A stretch of 64,000 bases of DNA from Bacteroidota bacterium (GTDB taxonomy: Bacteria; Bacteroidota; Bacteroidia; Chitinophagales; Chitinophagaceae): assembly GCA_023386045.1 (NCBI GenBank), contig JAEWKK010000023.1, positions 1 to 64,000 of the forward strand, given 5' to 3'. Position 1 is the first letter of the stretch. Each line of letters opens with the position of its first letter. The notes under the pieces were generated by a model. The model saw nothing but the letters and a program-made list of their open reading frames with translations, was not told where the DNA came from and did no database searches. Made by a program: the position numbers and the translations under genes. Shown piece after piece: positions 1 to 9,494 of this stretch.

Positions 1-3000
1 GTAATGGCATCGATGATGATTGCGATGGTTCCATTGATGAAGGTGTAAAAACTACTTTCTACCAGGACTTAGATGGTGATGGTTATGGTAATCCATCAGT
101 AACGACGCAGGCTTGTACTGTACCTGCAGGTTATGTGGCTAATTCAAATGATTGTGATGATACAGATGAAGACCTCAATCCTAATACAGTCTGGTATCTC
201 GATGCCGACGGTGATGGATTTGCAGTTTCTACAACAGTGGGCTGTAATAACCCTGGAGCAGGTTATACGCTTACAGTGCTTCCTCTCACTGATTGTAACG
301 ATAACCTTGTGACCTACGAAGACAATGATGGTGATGGTTTTGGAACTACGGTGAAAGTTGCCTGTAACGGCGTTACCAATTCCAACGATTGTGATGATAC
401 GGATGAAGACATCAATCCCAATACAATCTGGTACCTGGATGCTGATGGTGATGGTTATTATACCTCTTCCCAGGTTTCCTGTACTTCTCCAGGTCTTGGC
501 TATACAAGAACTGTAACTGCTTCCGGCGACTGTGCGCCAGCAGATGAAACCAAATGGCAATCAGCACTTCTTTATATAGATGCTGACGGTGATAATTATG
601 ATGCAGGCCAGACAACAGTATGTTATGGTGTATCCTATCCTGCCATGTACAAGCAAAATACATTGGGCACAGATTGCAATGATAATAACATAGCTGTCAA
701 TCCCGCAGCTATCGAAGTATGCAATGGTATAGATGACGATTGTGATGGCACTATTGATGACGGATTTATCAATACACAGGTGAATTGTGCTCAAACGGGT
801 ACGGTTACCAAAAACCTGGCCTCGGGTTGTACTTATACAGCTACAGGTACTGAGTTTGATGCAACTGTATTTCAGAATTGCGGACCGCTGGGTTATACCT
901 TAACGGGCGCTACTACAGGCACCGGAACCTTGCTGGCTGGGGTGCAATTCAATACCGGTACAACTACGGTAACATGGAGTGCTACCAATGCTAGTGGACA
1001 GGTGATCAGCTGCAGCTTTGATGTTTATGTTGTGCCCGCAGCTCCTGTCATTACATGTCCTTCAAATGTATCTGTGAATGCAGATCCTGGACAGTGTGGT
1101 GCAGTGGTGAATTATACGGCTCCAGCATTGCCTCAATTATGTACCAATGTCAATACATTACCTGTCATTCAGCCTTCTGTTACACAAACGGCAGGTTTGT
1201 CTTCAGGTTCTGAATTCCCGGTTGGAACAACCACTAATACCTTCCTCATCACGGATGCATTTGGACAAACATCCACCTGCAGCTTTAATGTTACGGTAAC
1301 AGATAACCAGTCTCCAACAATTGTACAGCCAGAGAATATTACAGTTGGCAATACGGCTGGTCAGTGTACTGCAACAGTGAGCTATGGAGGTGCTTCGGCA
1401 TCTGATAATTGCGGTATTACCAGCCTTAGGTATTTCCTGAATTACACCCAGCAAACTCCCGTGGAGATCACCTTCCCTAGAACTTTTGCTGTGGGTTCTT
1501 ATCTGGTTACGGTGGAAGCGAAAGATGCAGCAAATCATGTTACTACCAAAACATTTACGGTTACCGTGAATGATACAGAACAGCCCCAGATATCGGCCAT
1601 TTCAGGCATTTCTTCCTGCTTCTATGATGTGAACTCGGCAAAAGCGGCAGCAATTGCAGCTGTTGAATACAGTGATAACTGTACGCCTAATAACCAGATA
1701 ATCGTATCAGCTGAAGTTCAGGGAAGTTGCAGTGCCCTGGTAACAGTTTATGTAACAGATGGCTCCGGAAATACCAATTCTGTATCATTCAATACAAAAG
1801 TTGATAATACAGCACCTGTATTCACAGGATTGCCTTCATCTGCCACGCTAACTGTAAACTGTCATGAAGTGCCCAACGCACCAACAGTAACAGCCAATGA
1901 TAATTGCGATGGTGCAAGAACTGTTACCTATACACCTTCCAGCACAAAAGGTTCTGATCCTTCGCAGTCTGATTATTACAATTACACCATTACACGTAAA
2001 TGGGAAGTTTGGGATGGCTGCAATAACTATAATTCGTTTACACAAACCATCACTGTGCAGGATGTGACTGCTCCTGTAATTACCTGTCCGGCTAACTTTC
2101 TGAGCGTTCCTTTTGACTTTGGACAATTGTATGCTACCATTGACAAGGGTACCGCTACTGCTACGGATAATTGTGCGCCGGTTGCCAATATCAGTATCAC
2201 CAACAATGATGCTATCACAAACCAGCAATATCCTGCCGGAACAACAAATATTCAGTGGAAAGCAAAAGATCCAAGTAATAGAGAATCCAGCTGCACGCAA
2301 ACCATTACAGTAAGAAAGCGTAATACAGTTCTTACCTACACTGGCAGTCAGACAGAGAATAAGATCTGTGTACAGTATTCGGATACTATTGAATTAAGCG
2401 CCCTGCTCACCGATGATGAAGGTTTGCAGACAGCCAATGTGATCAGCGGACGCACGGTGATATTCCAGCTTTTAAATGGAAGCACTGTTCTTCGTTTTAA
2501 AACTGCAACTACAGATGCAGATGGTATTGCACGTGATACATTTAAACTGGATGAAGCACCTGGTATCAACTACAGCATCAAAACCATTTTTGCGGGTGAT
2601 GATTATTTTAATGGTGATACCGACCAGGATGCCATGCATGTGAAGCAGGAAAATGCTTTGCTGGCCTATATAGGGTCACAATATTTTACCACACCATCTG
2701 CAACCAGCTATAATGCAGATGTTATATTCACTACCTCTGTGACCGATACCACTGATGGTAACTTACAGAAGGGAGATATTCGCAACGCCCTGATTAATTT
2801 CAGACAGGGATCCGGCTTCTCCACTTCAACCATTATTCCTGGTGCTTCTAACGTTCCCGTAGGCCTGGTATATCCCGGTACCACTAATTTGCAGGAAGGA
2901 CTTGCAAGCTTCACTTACAACTATACGCTGCAGGGAAATGAACAAAACAGTTCAGGTAAGACCTGGGAAATATGGACGGAAGTGAATAATTATTACAAGG

Positions 3001-3872
3001 GTCAGTCGGACCAGGTAACGCTGGTGACACTGGCACTGCCGGGTACTGAAAATATCTCGGGTGGTGGAAACCTGGTAATCACCAATTCAGCTGGAATGTA
3101 TGCTGCAACAGCACAATCAAAGATGAATTTCGGCTTTACCATGCGTTGGAATAAGAGTGGTAAGAACCTTCAGGGACAGATCAACATTGTGTTCCGCAGG
3201 TGGGAATTATTCCAGGGAGTGATGCAATGGAGAACATACCAGATCAAGAGCAATGCCGTCAACTCCATGAATGTGCAGCAGGATGCCGGTTATTCCAAAG
3301 GAACCATCAATACAAAAGCCACACTTAACGACATCACAGATCCTCTGAACGTGATCAGTTATGGTGGTAACCATGCATTGATGATGAGGGCCTGGGATCA
3401 TAACACCACAACGGGTGGAAGTATGGACCAGATAGCCGTAAGCCTGATCAACAGCAGCAATAATCTTTTGTTTGCTTCTTCATGGTCATCAAATGCTTTA
3501 CAGATCCAGACAATTACCGGTGGTAATATCAATGTGAAAAATAATAATAGCGCCAATACAACCGCGCCACCAACTTCACCTAAAGCTGCGACTGTTCCTG
3601 TAACAGAAAATACAGCTTCTGAATTGAAACTGGAATTGCAGGCACATCCTAATCCTGCTGGTTCTTATTTCAATGTACGTGTTCAAACCAGTAATAAGGA
3701 AACAGGTATGGTTCTGCGTGTTACAGATATCAGCGGTCGTGTAATTGAAACCATGAGCGGTTTGCATGGCGATCAGGTTCTGCGGATCGGCCAGGCTTAC
3801 CTGAGTGGTGTCTATATTGTGGAAGTGGTTCAGGGTGACAAAAGAAAACAGTTGAAGATCGTCAAGCTTTAA
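1..3872 (+). CDS. Secreted MopE/TSP3-like, HYR-domain protein with T9SS type A sorting domain (5' truncated)
   Basis: The frame is open from base 3, so the gene begins before the window; the GTG at 135 is only an internal codon. The visible part starts with two CNGIDDDCDG-type metal-binding motifs (near 3-50 and 720-765) around several D-x-DGDG calcium-binding repeats with paired cysteines. HYR-like domains follow, each opening with a PxITCP- or PTIVQP-type strand, near 1040-1310, 1310-1570 and 2070-2310. A less clear Ig-like region spans about 2330-3500. The last roughly 80 residues (HPNPAGSYFNV, then ending QLKIVKL) are a type A sorting domain, so the protein should cross the outer membrane by the type IX system and be anchored or released at the surface. 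An adhesive or structural role is inference. A hairpin terminator follows. Confidence 0.88.
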   Translation, partial: NGIDDDCDGSIDEGVKTTFYQDLDGDGYGNPSVTTQACTVPAGYVANSNDCDDTDEDLNPNTVWYLDADGDGFAVSTTVGCNNPGAGYTLTVLPLTDCNDNLVTYEDNDGDGFGTTVKVACNGVTNSNDCDDTDEDINPNTIWYLDADGDGYYTSSQVSCTSPGLGYTRTVTASGDCAPADETKWQSALLYIDADGDNYDAGQTTVCYGVSYPAMYKQNTLGTDCNDNNIAVNPAAIEVCNGIDDDCDGTIDDGFINTQVNCAQTGTVTKNLASGCTYTATGTEFDATVFQNCGPLGYTLTGATTGTGTLLAGVQFNTGTTTVTWSATNASGQVISCSFDVYVVPAAPVITCPSNVSVNADPGQCGAVVNYTAPALPQLCTNVNTLPVIQPSVTQTAGLSSGSEFPVGTTTNTFLITDAFGQTSTCSFNVTVTDNQSPTIVQPENITVGNTAGQCTATVSYGGASASDNCGITSLRYFLNYTQQTPVEITFPRTFAVGSYLVTVEAKDAANHVTTKTFTVTVNDTEQPQISAISGISSCFYDVNSAKAAAIAAVEYSDNCTPNNQIIVSAEVQGSCSALVTVYVTDGSGNTNSVSFNTKVDNTAPVFTGLPSSATLTVNCHEVPNAPTVTANDNCDGARTVTYTPSSTKGSDPSQSDYYNYTITRKWEVWDGCNNYNSFTQTITVQDVTAPVITCPANFLSVPFDFGQLYATIDKGTATATDNCAPVANISITNNDAITNQQYPAGTTNIQWKAKDPSNRESSCTQTITVRKRNTVLTYTGSQTENKICVQYSDTIELSALLTDDEGLQTANVISGRTVIFQLLNGSTVLRFKTATTDADGIARDTFKLDEAPGINYSIKTIFAGDDYFNGDTDQDAMHVKQENALLAYIGSQYFTTPSATSYNADVIFTTSVTDTTDGNLQKGDIRNALINFRQGSGFSTSTIIPGASNVPVGLVYPGTTNLQEGLASFTYNYTLQGNEQNSSGKTWEIWTEVNNYYKGQSDQVTLVTLALPGTENISGGGNLVITNSAGMYAATAQSKMNFGFTMRWNKSGKNLQGQINIVFRRWELFQGVMQWRTYQIKSNAVNSMNVQQDAGYSKGTINTKATLNDITDPLNVISYGGNHALMMRAWDHNTTTGGSMDQIAVSLINSSNNLLFASSWSSNALQIQTITGGNINVKNNNSANTTAPPTSPKAATVPVTENTASELKLELQAHPNPAGSYFNVRVQTSNKETGMVLRVTDISGRVIETMSGLHGDQVLRIGQAYLSGVYIVEVVQGDKRKQLKIVKL

Positions 3873-3894
3873 GTTTTATTTAGGTTAGTAAAGG

Positions 3895-3920
3895 AAAGGT
3901 GGCAGTAATGCCACCTTTTT
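3895..3920 (+). terminator. Rho-independent terminator after the T9SS adhesin
   Basis: GGTGGCA (3898-3904) pairs with TGCCACC (3909-3915) around a 4-base loop. Flanking A and T runs extend the stem, and a T-tract follows. It lies 25 bases after the stop codon and may also serve the convergent MBOAT gene. Confidence 0.85.
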
Positions 3921-3953
3921 CATTTTAATTAAGTAAATCAATTATAATTCGTA

Positions 3954-5450
3954 TCAGAACTGGAAATAGATAAATGAATCACTGCTCTTCTGGCTTAAGA
4001 CCAGCATGATCAGCAGTGCTGCCCAGGCTAAACCAACCAGCCACCATTTTGATTGCTTCATTAACTGGGAAACACTGGTATTTCTCATAAACCAATGTGT
4101 GGCAATCATCAAAACAATGACAACCGTTACCCTGATCAGATCCAGCGTTGGAAGAATGGCCACACCATTTTTATCAAATCCAAATAAAGAGGAAAGCAAT
4201 CTCCATGCGGTAGAAAAATTGTCCGCCCTAAAAAACACCCAGGTCAGATTTACCAAAAAGAAAGTAAAAAGGGCTGCAAGAAACAATCTTACCTGTCTGT
4301 TATAAAGGAAAGATGGAACAAAAGAAGCAGCTACATAAGGCTCCTTATGTACCAAAGGCACATTTACTTCTACCGGATAGTCGGTTTCTTTTTGCCCACG
4401 ATTCCGGATCCATCTTTCTATACATAAAAAAATTCCATGCAATGCACCCCATACTACAAAGGTCCAGGAAGCACCATGCCACAGTCCTCCCAGAAGCATA
4501 GTAAGCATCAGGTTGATATAAGTTCTGACACTTCCTTTCCTGTTACCGCCCAGTGGAATGTATAAATAATCACGAAGCCAGGCAGAGAGGGTGATATGCC
4601 ATCGCTTCCAGAAATCTGAAAAACCAATGGCTGCATAAGGAAATCTGAAGTTTTCGGGCAAACTGAATCCAAGGCACATGGCTACGCCAATAGCACAGGT
4701 GGAATAGCCAGCAAAATCAAAAAATATTTGTCCGGAAAAAGCCAGAACACCCATCCATGCATCCAGTTGCAATAAGGGTTTATTGAAATTGAAAACCATA
4801 TCTGATGTTCCTGAAAGCATGGTATCTGCCAACACTAGTTTCATGAACAATCCCAAAGACAAAAGAAATAATCCATTCAGTAATTGTTCCCGGCTGGCGC
4901 TGACAGGTTTATCAAATTGCGGCACGAGTTGGTGAGGACGTACAATGGGTCCTGCTACCAGGTGAGGAAAGAAGGTTACAAAAAGCGAGAAATCGAGAAG
5001 TGATGTTACAGGCTTGCTTTGTTTTTTATACATGTCTATGGTGTAACAAAGCGTGGTGAATGTATAAAATGAAATGCCTGCTGGTAAAATAATATCAGGT
5101 GCAGCTGGATGATAATCCCAACCAAGATAATTGACCAGGAAAGTAAAATTCTCCAGTAAAAAGGTTCCGTATTTGAAGAAACATAACATGCCCAGGTTGC
5201 CGATCAGGCTAACAATTAGCAGCAGGTTCTTTTTTCTTTGATTCTCCTGTTGATATAATGCCCGTCCTACAAAAAAATCAACCACGGTGGAGAGCCATAA
5301 CAAAAGAATGAAAACCGGATTCCATGCTGCATAAAAAATATAGGAAGCCAGAAGTAGATTGATCTTTTTGGTCTTCCAGGAAAAAGGAAGACGATGAAGG
5401 ATGAGCATCACTGCAAAAAATAGCAGGAAGGAAAATGAATTGAATAACAT
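3954..5450 (-). CDS. MBOAT family O-acyltransferase (AlgI-like)
   Basis: A 498-residue polytopic membrane protein with the MBOAT signature: FWKRWHITLSAWLRDYLYIP followed by LWHGASW. The conserved catalytic histidine is His325. The length fits AlgI/DltB-type proteins. These enzymes move acyl (usually acetyl) groups across the inner membrane onto extracytoplasmic polymers or proteins. The gene starts 24 bases after the SGNH-like gene on the same strand, so the two form an operon: the MBOAT brings the acyl group over and the SGNH partner probably transfers it. The substrate cannot be read from the sequence. No alginate or D-alanylation genes are nearby. Confidence 0.88.
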   Translation of the reverse strand: MLFNSFSFLLFFAVMLILHRLPFSWKTKKINLLLASYIFYAAWNPVFILLLWLSTVVDFFVGRALYQQENQRKKNLLLIVSLIGNLGMLCFFKYGTFLLENFTFLVNYLGWDYHPAAPDIILPAGISFYTFTTLCYTIDMYKKQSKPVTSLLDFSLFVTFFPHLVAGPIVRPHQLVPQFDKPVSASREQLLNGLFLLSLGLFMKLVLADTMLSGTSDMVFNFNKPLLQLDAWMGVLAFSGQIFFDFAGYSTCAIGVAMCLGFSLPENFRFPYAAIGFSDFWKRWHITLSAWLRDYLYIPLGGNRKGSVRTYINLMLTMLLGGLWHGASWTFVVWGALHGIFLCIERWIRNRGQKETDYPVEVNVPLVHKEPYVAASFVPSFLYNRQVRLFLAALFTFFLVNLTWVFFRADNFSTAWRLLSSLFGFDKNGVAILPTLDLIRVTVVIVLMIATHWFMRNTSVSQLMKQSKWWLVGLAWAALLIMLVLSQKSSDSFIYFQF

Positions 5451-5474
5451 GATGATTGGTTTTGGTTGGTTGAT

Positions 5475-6518
5475 TTATTTGCTGTTGAAAGAATGATCAG
5501 TATTGGTAAACCAGTTTTGGTTACGCAACTGTTCAACAAGTGCATGGGTATATAGAACTGCATCATGAGGTGAAAGATGTGACCATTCAGGGCAAACGAA
5601 TTGCCCTGTTCTTGAATCATCTTCATAATATATTCCCACCGTGTTTGTAAAAGCCAGCATTTGATCCCAGTAGGATTGCCTTGGGTATTTCTTTTTTTCT
5701 GCTTCTTCCATAGGACCGCTGCAGGGAGTGCGTACAAACAGTACTTTACCACCACGGTTCCTGATCTTATCTACTGCATTTTTTATTTCAATAAAAATTT
5801 CCTGCAGTGCTTTTCCCTCGATGGCAGGAGAAGGATCTCCCAGGATTAATTTCTGCCAGATTTCAGTTTGTTTTTTAATGTCATCAGGATTCTGAAGAAA
5901 GAGATCCGACATATATGTTTGCCGGTTATAACTAGTCCACTCAAAACCTTTGGGAAAGGAAGGAAATGAAAATACACCTGGCCTGTCAGGTATTTCAAGA
6001 TCACTGAGCAGGGTATTCAAAGCAAATCTTCTTTCTTCCAAAAAAACAAGTCCTGATTCAAGTTGAAGATTGATTTGTGAACTTAAGTTTTCCGAAGGGG
6101 TACGGTTGTGATAAAATGCAATGGCTTCTTTTGCTGATTTATGAAACGCAGGATTTGGCGAGAAGAACAATACTTCCGTAATATCCACGATCAGCTTTCC
6201 CCGGAATTTTTCGTCATCAGCAAGATCTTTTAATAAAAGGAGCGGGGAGGTGCCTACAATGGAAAGCTGTATGGCTTCTTCCCCTGTTTGTTTTTTCCAT
6301 GTTGGAAGGTCCAGGTCGAATTTGATTCTTGAAGAACCAATAAAAACAGTTGCATTGTTCTCATAGGCCCTGCTTCGGGCATTAGCCCATAAAAATTTAT
6401 CATCGTTGAAGGTGACTTTGTATCCTTTGGCTCTCCAGGACAATTCCCAGCAAAGGATAAAACAGACAGTAACCGCAAGGGCTAAATAACCCGCTTTGGT
6501 TAAATTTTTTGGTTGCAT
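5475..6518 (-). CDS. SGNH/AlgX-like membrane-anchored protein, partner of the MBOAT
   Basis: About 347 residues from the ATG at 6518; the frame stays open to a TTG at 6539, but the ATG puts the hydrophobic anchor (residues 11-27) directly at the N-terminus. Two features suggest an SGNH-hydrolase-like fold: a VFIGSSR block (residues 58-64), where the block I serine sits, and a late CPEWSHLSPHDAV segment resembling the catalytic Asp/His block. In AlgX, AlgJ and DltD systems such proteins accept acyl groups from an MBOAT. The MBOAT gene directly downstream supports this role. The family is assigned from motifs and context only, so it is less certain than the MBOAT call. Confidence 0.7.
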   Translation of the reverse strand: MQPKNLTKAGYLALAVTVCFILCWELSWRAKGYKVTFNDDKFLWANARSRAYENNATVFIGSSRIKFDLDLPTWKKQTGEEAIQLSIVGTSPLLLLKDLADDEKFRGKLIVDITEVLFFSPNPAFHKSAKEAIAFYHNRTPSENLSSQINLQLESGLVFLEERRFALNTLLSDLEIPDRPGVFSFPSFPKGFEWTSYNRQTYMSDLFLQNPDDIKKQTEIWQKLILGDPSPAIEGKALQEIFIEIKNAVDKIRNRGGKVLFVRTPCSGPMEEAEKKKYPRQSYWDQMLAFTNTVGIYYEDDSRTGQFVCPEWSHLSPHDAVLYTHALVEQLRNQNWFTNTDHSFNSK

Positions 6519-6652
6519 GGCTTTAAGTTTAGAAATCAAAGTTTAAACATTGATTTACTAAAAAAAAGCCGATATGGGTTGAATGAGAGAATCAGTGAAT
6601 GGATTGTAAACCTGGAAGGATAAATAGTAAATGATGAGCTATATGGTTGAGA

Positions 6653-8278
6653 TCATTTTCCATAGATATCAAGCAATTTTTTCAGATCTTCCAGCGTGTT
6701 GATCTCATCAGGTTTTTTATCATGTCGCCAGCGGCTGATGCGTGGAAAACGAAGTGCCACACCTGATTTATGCCGTTTGGAAGCTGCGATGCCTTCAAAT
6801 GCAATTTCAAATACAAGTTCCGGTTTTACCGTTCTTACCGGACCAAATTTTTCGATGGAATTTCTTTTTACAAAATTGTCTACCTGTGCAAACTCCTTAT
6901 CCGTTAAACCGGAATAAGCCTTGGTGAATGAAATGAGTTTGTCACCGTCTTTAACTGCAAAGGTGTAGTCGGTATAGAGGTTGCTTCTTCTTCCTGCACC
7001 TTTCTGCGCATAGATCATTACCGCATCAATCACTAGCGGATCGATCTTCCATTTCCACCAGTCGCCACGTTTACGGCCCACCTGGTAAGTAGAGTCTTTT
7101 CTTTTGATCATGAAACCTTCAGCTGCCATTTCCCTTGAAGCTTTTCTTTTTTCTGCGAGTTCCTCCCAACTGTTGAAAGAAACAACTGGTGACAAAATGA
7201 TCCCGGGATGATCAACAGACGAAATAATTTTTTGTAATTGATCTCTTCTTTCTTCAAGTGTTTTCTCTCTCCAGTCTTCACAATTGTATTCAAGAAGATC
7301 GTAAGCAATGAATCCAACAGGAGCTTCCTGCAATTGTTTTTTAGTGATGTTTTTTCTGCCGATCCTGGTTTGTAAAGCTGCAAAGGGCAGGGGCTTTCTT
7401 CCTTCTTCAGCTGATTGCGGTGCAGGCAAACCAATGATCTCACCGTCAATGGCAATTCCATCTGGTAACAATTCTTTCCACGCCTGGTATTCAGGAAATT
7501 TTTCTGTCATCAGGTCTTCACCTCTACTCCACACAAATAATTCCTGGTTGCGCTTGATGATTTGTCCCCTGATGCCATCCCACTTCCACTCGGCCTGCCA
7601 GTTTCCTGGATCTCCTAATAAGGTTTCGAGCTGTTCTTCTTCAATGGCATAAGCCAGGTAAAAAGGATAAGGTTTTGACCAGTCTGTTGTAACCGTGTGC
7701 TCACTCAGGAGTTCGTCAAAAGAAAGAGTAGAGGGATCCCAATTGCCGCTGATGCGGTGTGCGATCACTGAAGGCTCTAATTGGACTGTTTTTGCCAGCG
7801 CATTTACCATCAGCTTTTGCGAAACACCAATTCTGAATCCTCCGGTAATGAGCTTATTAAAAACAAATCTTTCGGCATCTGTCATTTCTCTCCATGAATC
7901 CAGGATGAATTTTTTCCTGGTTTCTTCGGATTCTTTTTCAATCTGCTTTAATGATTCAATATAAAAATGAAGCGGCTTTGTGTTTGTTTCGCTGGTGGAT
8001 TTTGGTGGTAATAATAAAGTAATGGTTTCTGCAAGATCGCCTACGGTATGATATGATTCTTCAAATAACCAGAAAGGCAGGTTGATCTGTTCAACAGCAT
8101 AGTTAGCCAACTGGGTGGTATTAACTGCCCGCTTAGGCCTGCGTCCACTGAAGATGGCGATCACCCAAACCTTGTCCTTATCATCCGCCACAGAAAAATA
8201 ATGCACAAGTGCATCCAGCTTGTCATTTGTTTTGGTGCTGGATCCCAACTGCATTACCAGTTCTGCAAATTGCCTCAT
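6653..8278 (-). CDS. ATP-dependent DNA ligase (ligase-associated repair module type)
   Basis: 541 residues. An N-terminal DNA-binding region (1-200) is followed by the adenylation domain with the active-site motif EWKWDGIRG, whose nucleophile is Lys232. Downstream motifs include IDGEI, GFMIKRKDSTYQVGRK and WWKWK, then an OB-fold with CALRFPRI-like residues near the C-terminus. It joins nicks with ATP, in addition to the usual NAD-dependent LigA. The exonuclease gene lies 27 bases upstream on the same strand, which is the conserved pairing of the ligase-associated DNA repair module. The helicase and phosphoesterase members of that module are not next to it. Confidence 0.92.
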   Translation of the reverse strand: MRQFAELVMQLGSSTKTNDKLDALVHYFSVADDKDKVWVIAIFSGRRPKRAVNTTQLANYAVEQINLPFWLFEESYHTVGDLAETITLLLPPKSTSETNTKPLHFYIESLKQIEKESEETRKKFILDSWREMTDAERFVFNKLITGGFRIGVSQKLMVNALAKTVQLEPSVIAHRISGNWDPSTLSFDELLSEHTVTTDWSKPYPFYLAYAIEEEQLETLLGDPGNWQAEWKWDGIRGQIIKRNQELFVWSRGEDLMTEKFPEYQAWKELLPDGIAIDGEIIGLPAPQSAEEGRKPLPFAALQTRIGRKNITKKQLQEAPVGFIAYDLLEYNCEDWREKTLEERRDQLQKIISSVDHPGIILSPVVSFNSWEELAEKRKASREMAAEGFMIKRKDSTYQVGRKRGDWWKWKIDPLVIDAVMIYAQKGAGRRSNLYTDYTFAVKDGDKLISFTKAYSGLTDKEFAQVDNFVKRNSIEKFGPVRTVKPELVFEIAFEGIAASKRHKSGVALRFPRISRWRHDKKPDEINTLEDLKKLLDIYGK

Positions 8279-8305
8279 GCTTTAGTGTTTTGCGATCTTA
8301 CTCTA

Positions 8306-9328
8306 TTAATCATTGGTCAATGCATCTTTTGTTGTGTCTTCAGTTTCATCATCTCCATATTCGGTCTTTACTTCTTTTGACTGGATGCCCAGTTCATTTA
8401 AATACCTCGTGAATACCGATTGAAATCCATGAGTGGTGTATACACATTCCGCTTCGGTGGCTTTGCAAACATCCAGCAATCCCTTCCAGTCGGCATGATC
8501 ACTTAAGGTGAATCCTGCATCTGCATTTTTCCTGCGTACATTGCCTCTGACCTGCATCCATCCACTACAAATCCCAATCTCGTAGGGCGCAAATCTTTTG
8601 AGCCATGGAGAGCCTTCTGCACTGGAAGGCGCGATTACCACTGTTCCTTTCAGGTCTTCTTTTTTTGTATCGTGGTTCACCTTTTCCACGTCTGGTAATT
8701 TCCATCCTGCATTTACCAGGGCCATATGCATATTGTAAACAGCGCCATGTACAAATATCCTGTCTGATACTTCTGAAAGGGGTTGCAATAATCTTTGTGC
8801 CTTTCCCAGGCTATAGGCTATCAGAACAGAAGTTTTTCCTGCAACCTGATTCTTTCGAATCCAGTTTTTGATATCATTGTAAATTTCAACCTGCGGCTTC
8901 CAGTTGTAAATGGGTAAGCCAAATGTAGATTCCGTTATAAAGCTGTGGCATTTGATGGGTTCAAACTGCCCGCTAAGACCGTCATTCTCCGTTTTATAAT
9001 CACCACTCACCACCCAGATCTCTCCATTTAGTTCCACACGGATTTGCGCGGAGCCAATGATATGACCGGCGGGATGTAAACTCACGCGAACGCCATTAAA
9101 ATAAATGGATTCATTCCATCCAATGCTTTGATACTGGTTCATTCCCAACCTTTGCTGGAGCAGGGGTTTTGTATCATGGTGACAGAGATAGTATTTATTG
9201 CCCCAACGTGCATGGTCACTATGGGCATGGGTAATCACCGCACGCTCAACTGGCTTCCAGGGATCGATATAGAAATCTCCTGCCCGGCAGTAAAGTCCCT
9301 TTTCTGTGAATTCGATGAGTGCGGCCAT
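8306..9328 (-). CDS. DNA ligase-associated MBL-fold exonuclease
   Basis: 340 residues of the metallo-beta-lactamase/beta-CASP-like fold. The metal-binding HxHxDH motif reads HAHSDH at residues 34-39. Later blocks include HPAGHIIGSAQI, VSGDYK and the C-terminal TLSDHADW. The family is the putative exonuclease encoded with ATP-dependent ligases in many Bacteroidota and Proteobacteria, thought to process DNA ends before sealing. It is first in a two-gene operon with the ligase. Nuclease activity is inferred from family membership. Start is the ATG at 9328; a 166-base gap separates it from the next gene. Confidence 0.9.
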   Translation of the reverse strand: MAALIEFTEKGLYCRAGDFYIDPWKPVERAVITHAHSDHARWGNKYYLCHHDTKPLLQQRLGMNQYQSIGWNESIYFNGVRVSLHPAGHIIGSAQIRVELNGEIWVVSGDYKTENDGLSGQFEPIKCHSFITESTFGLPIYNWKPQVEIYNDIKNWIRKNQVAGKTSVLIAYSLGKAQRLLQPLSEVSDRIFVHGAVYNMHMALVNAGWKLPDVEKVNHDTKKEDLKGTVVIAPSSAEGSPWLKRFAPYEIGICSGWMQVRGNVRRKNADAGFTLSDHADWKGLLDVCKATEAECVYTTHGFQSVFTRYLNELGIQSKEVKTEYGDDETEDTTKDALTND

Positions 9329-9494
9329 GGCTGGCTGTATTGAGTTATTGAATGATGGAATTCAAAAAACCAGGCCAGGGTTTGATAGAGGTAATAATCG
9401 ACTACAACATCACTCTCTTCCTTCAATCTTTTAATCTTGACACCTTATTTGTTATCAGTTAAAAGTTTGTTTAGGCGAGAAGATGAAGGATCGC

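Noticed and set aside
144..560. Minus-strand frame of 138 codons inside the first gene
   Set aside because: It is the mirror of the DGDG/DCDD repeats on the coding strand (Ile/Thr/Val-rich), with no start context or domain.
6537..6545. -7 box (TAAACTTTG) of the SGNH-MBOAT operon
   Set aside because: It has three bases between TA and TTTG instead of two; too weak to list.
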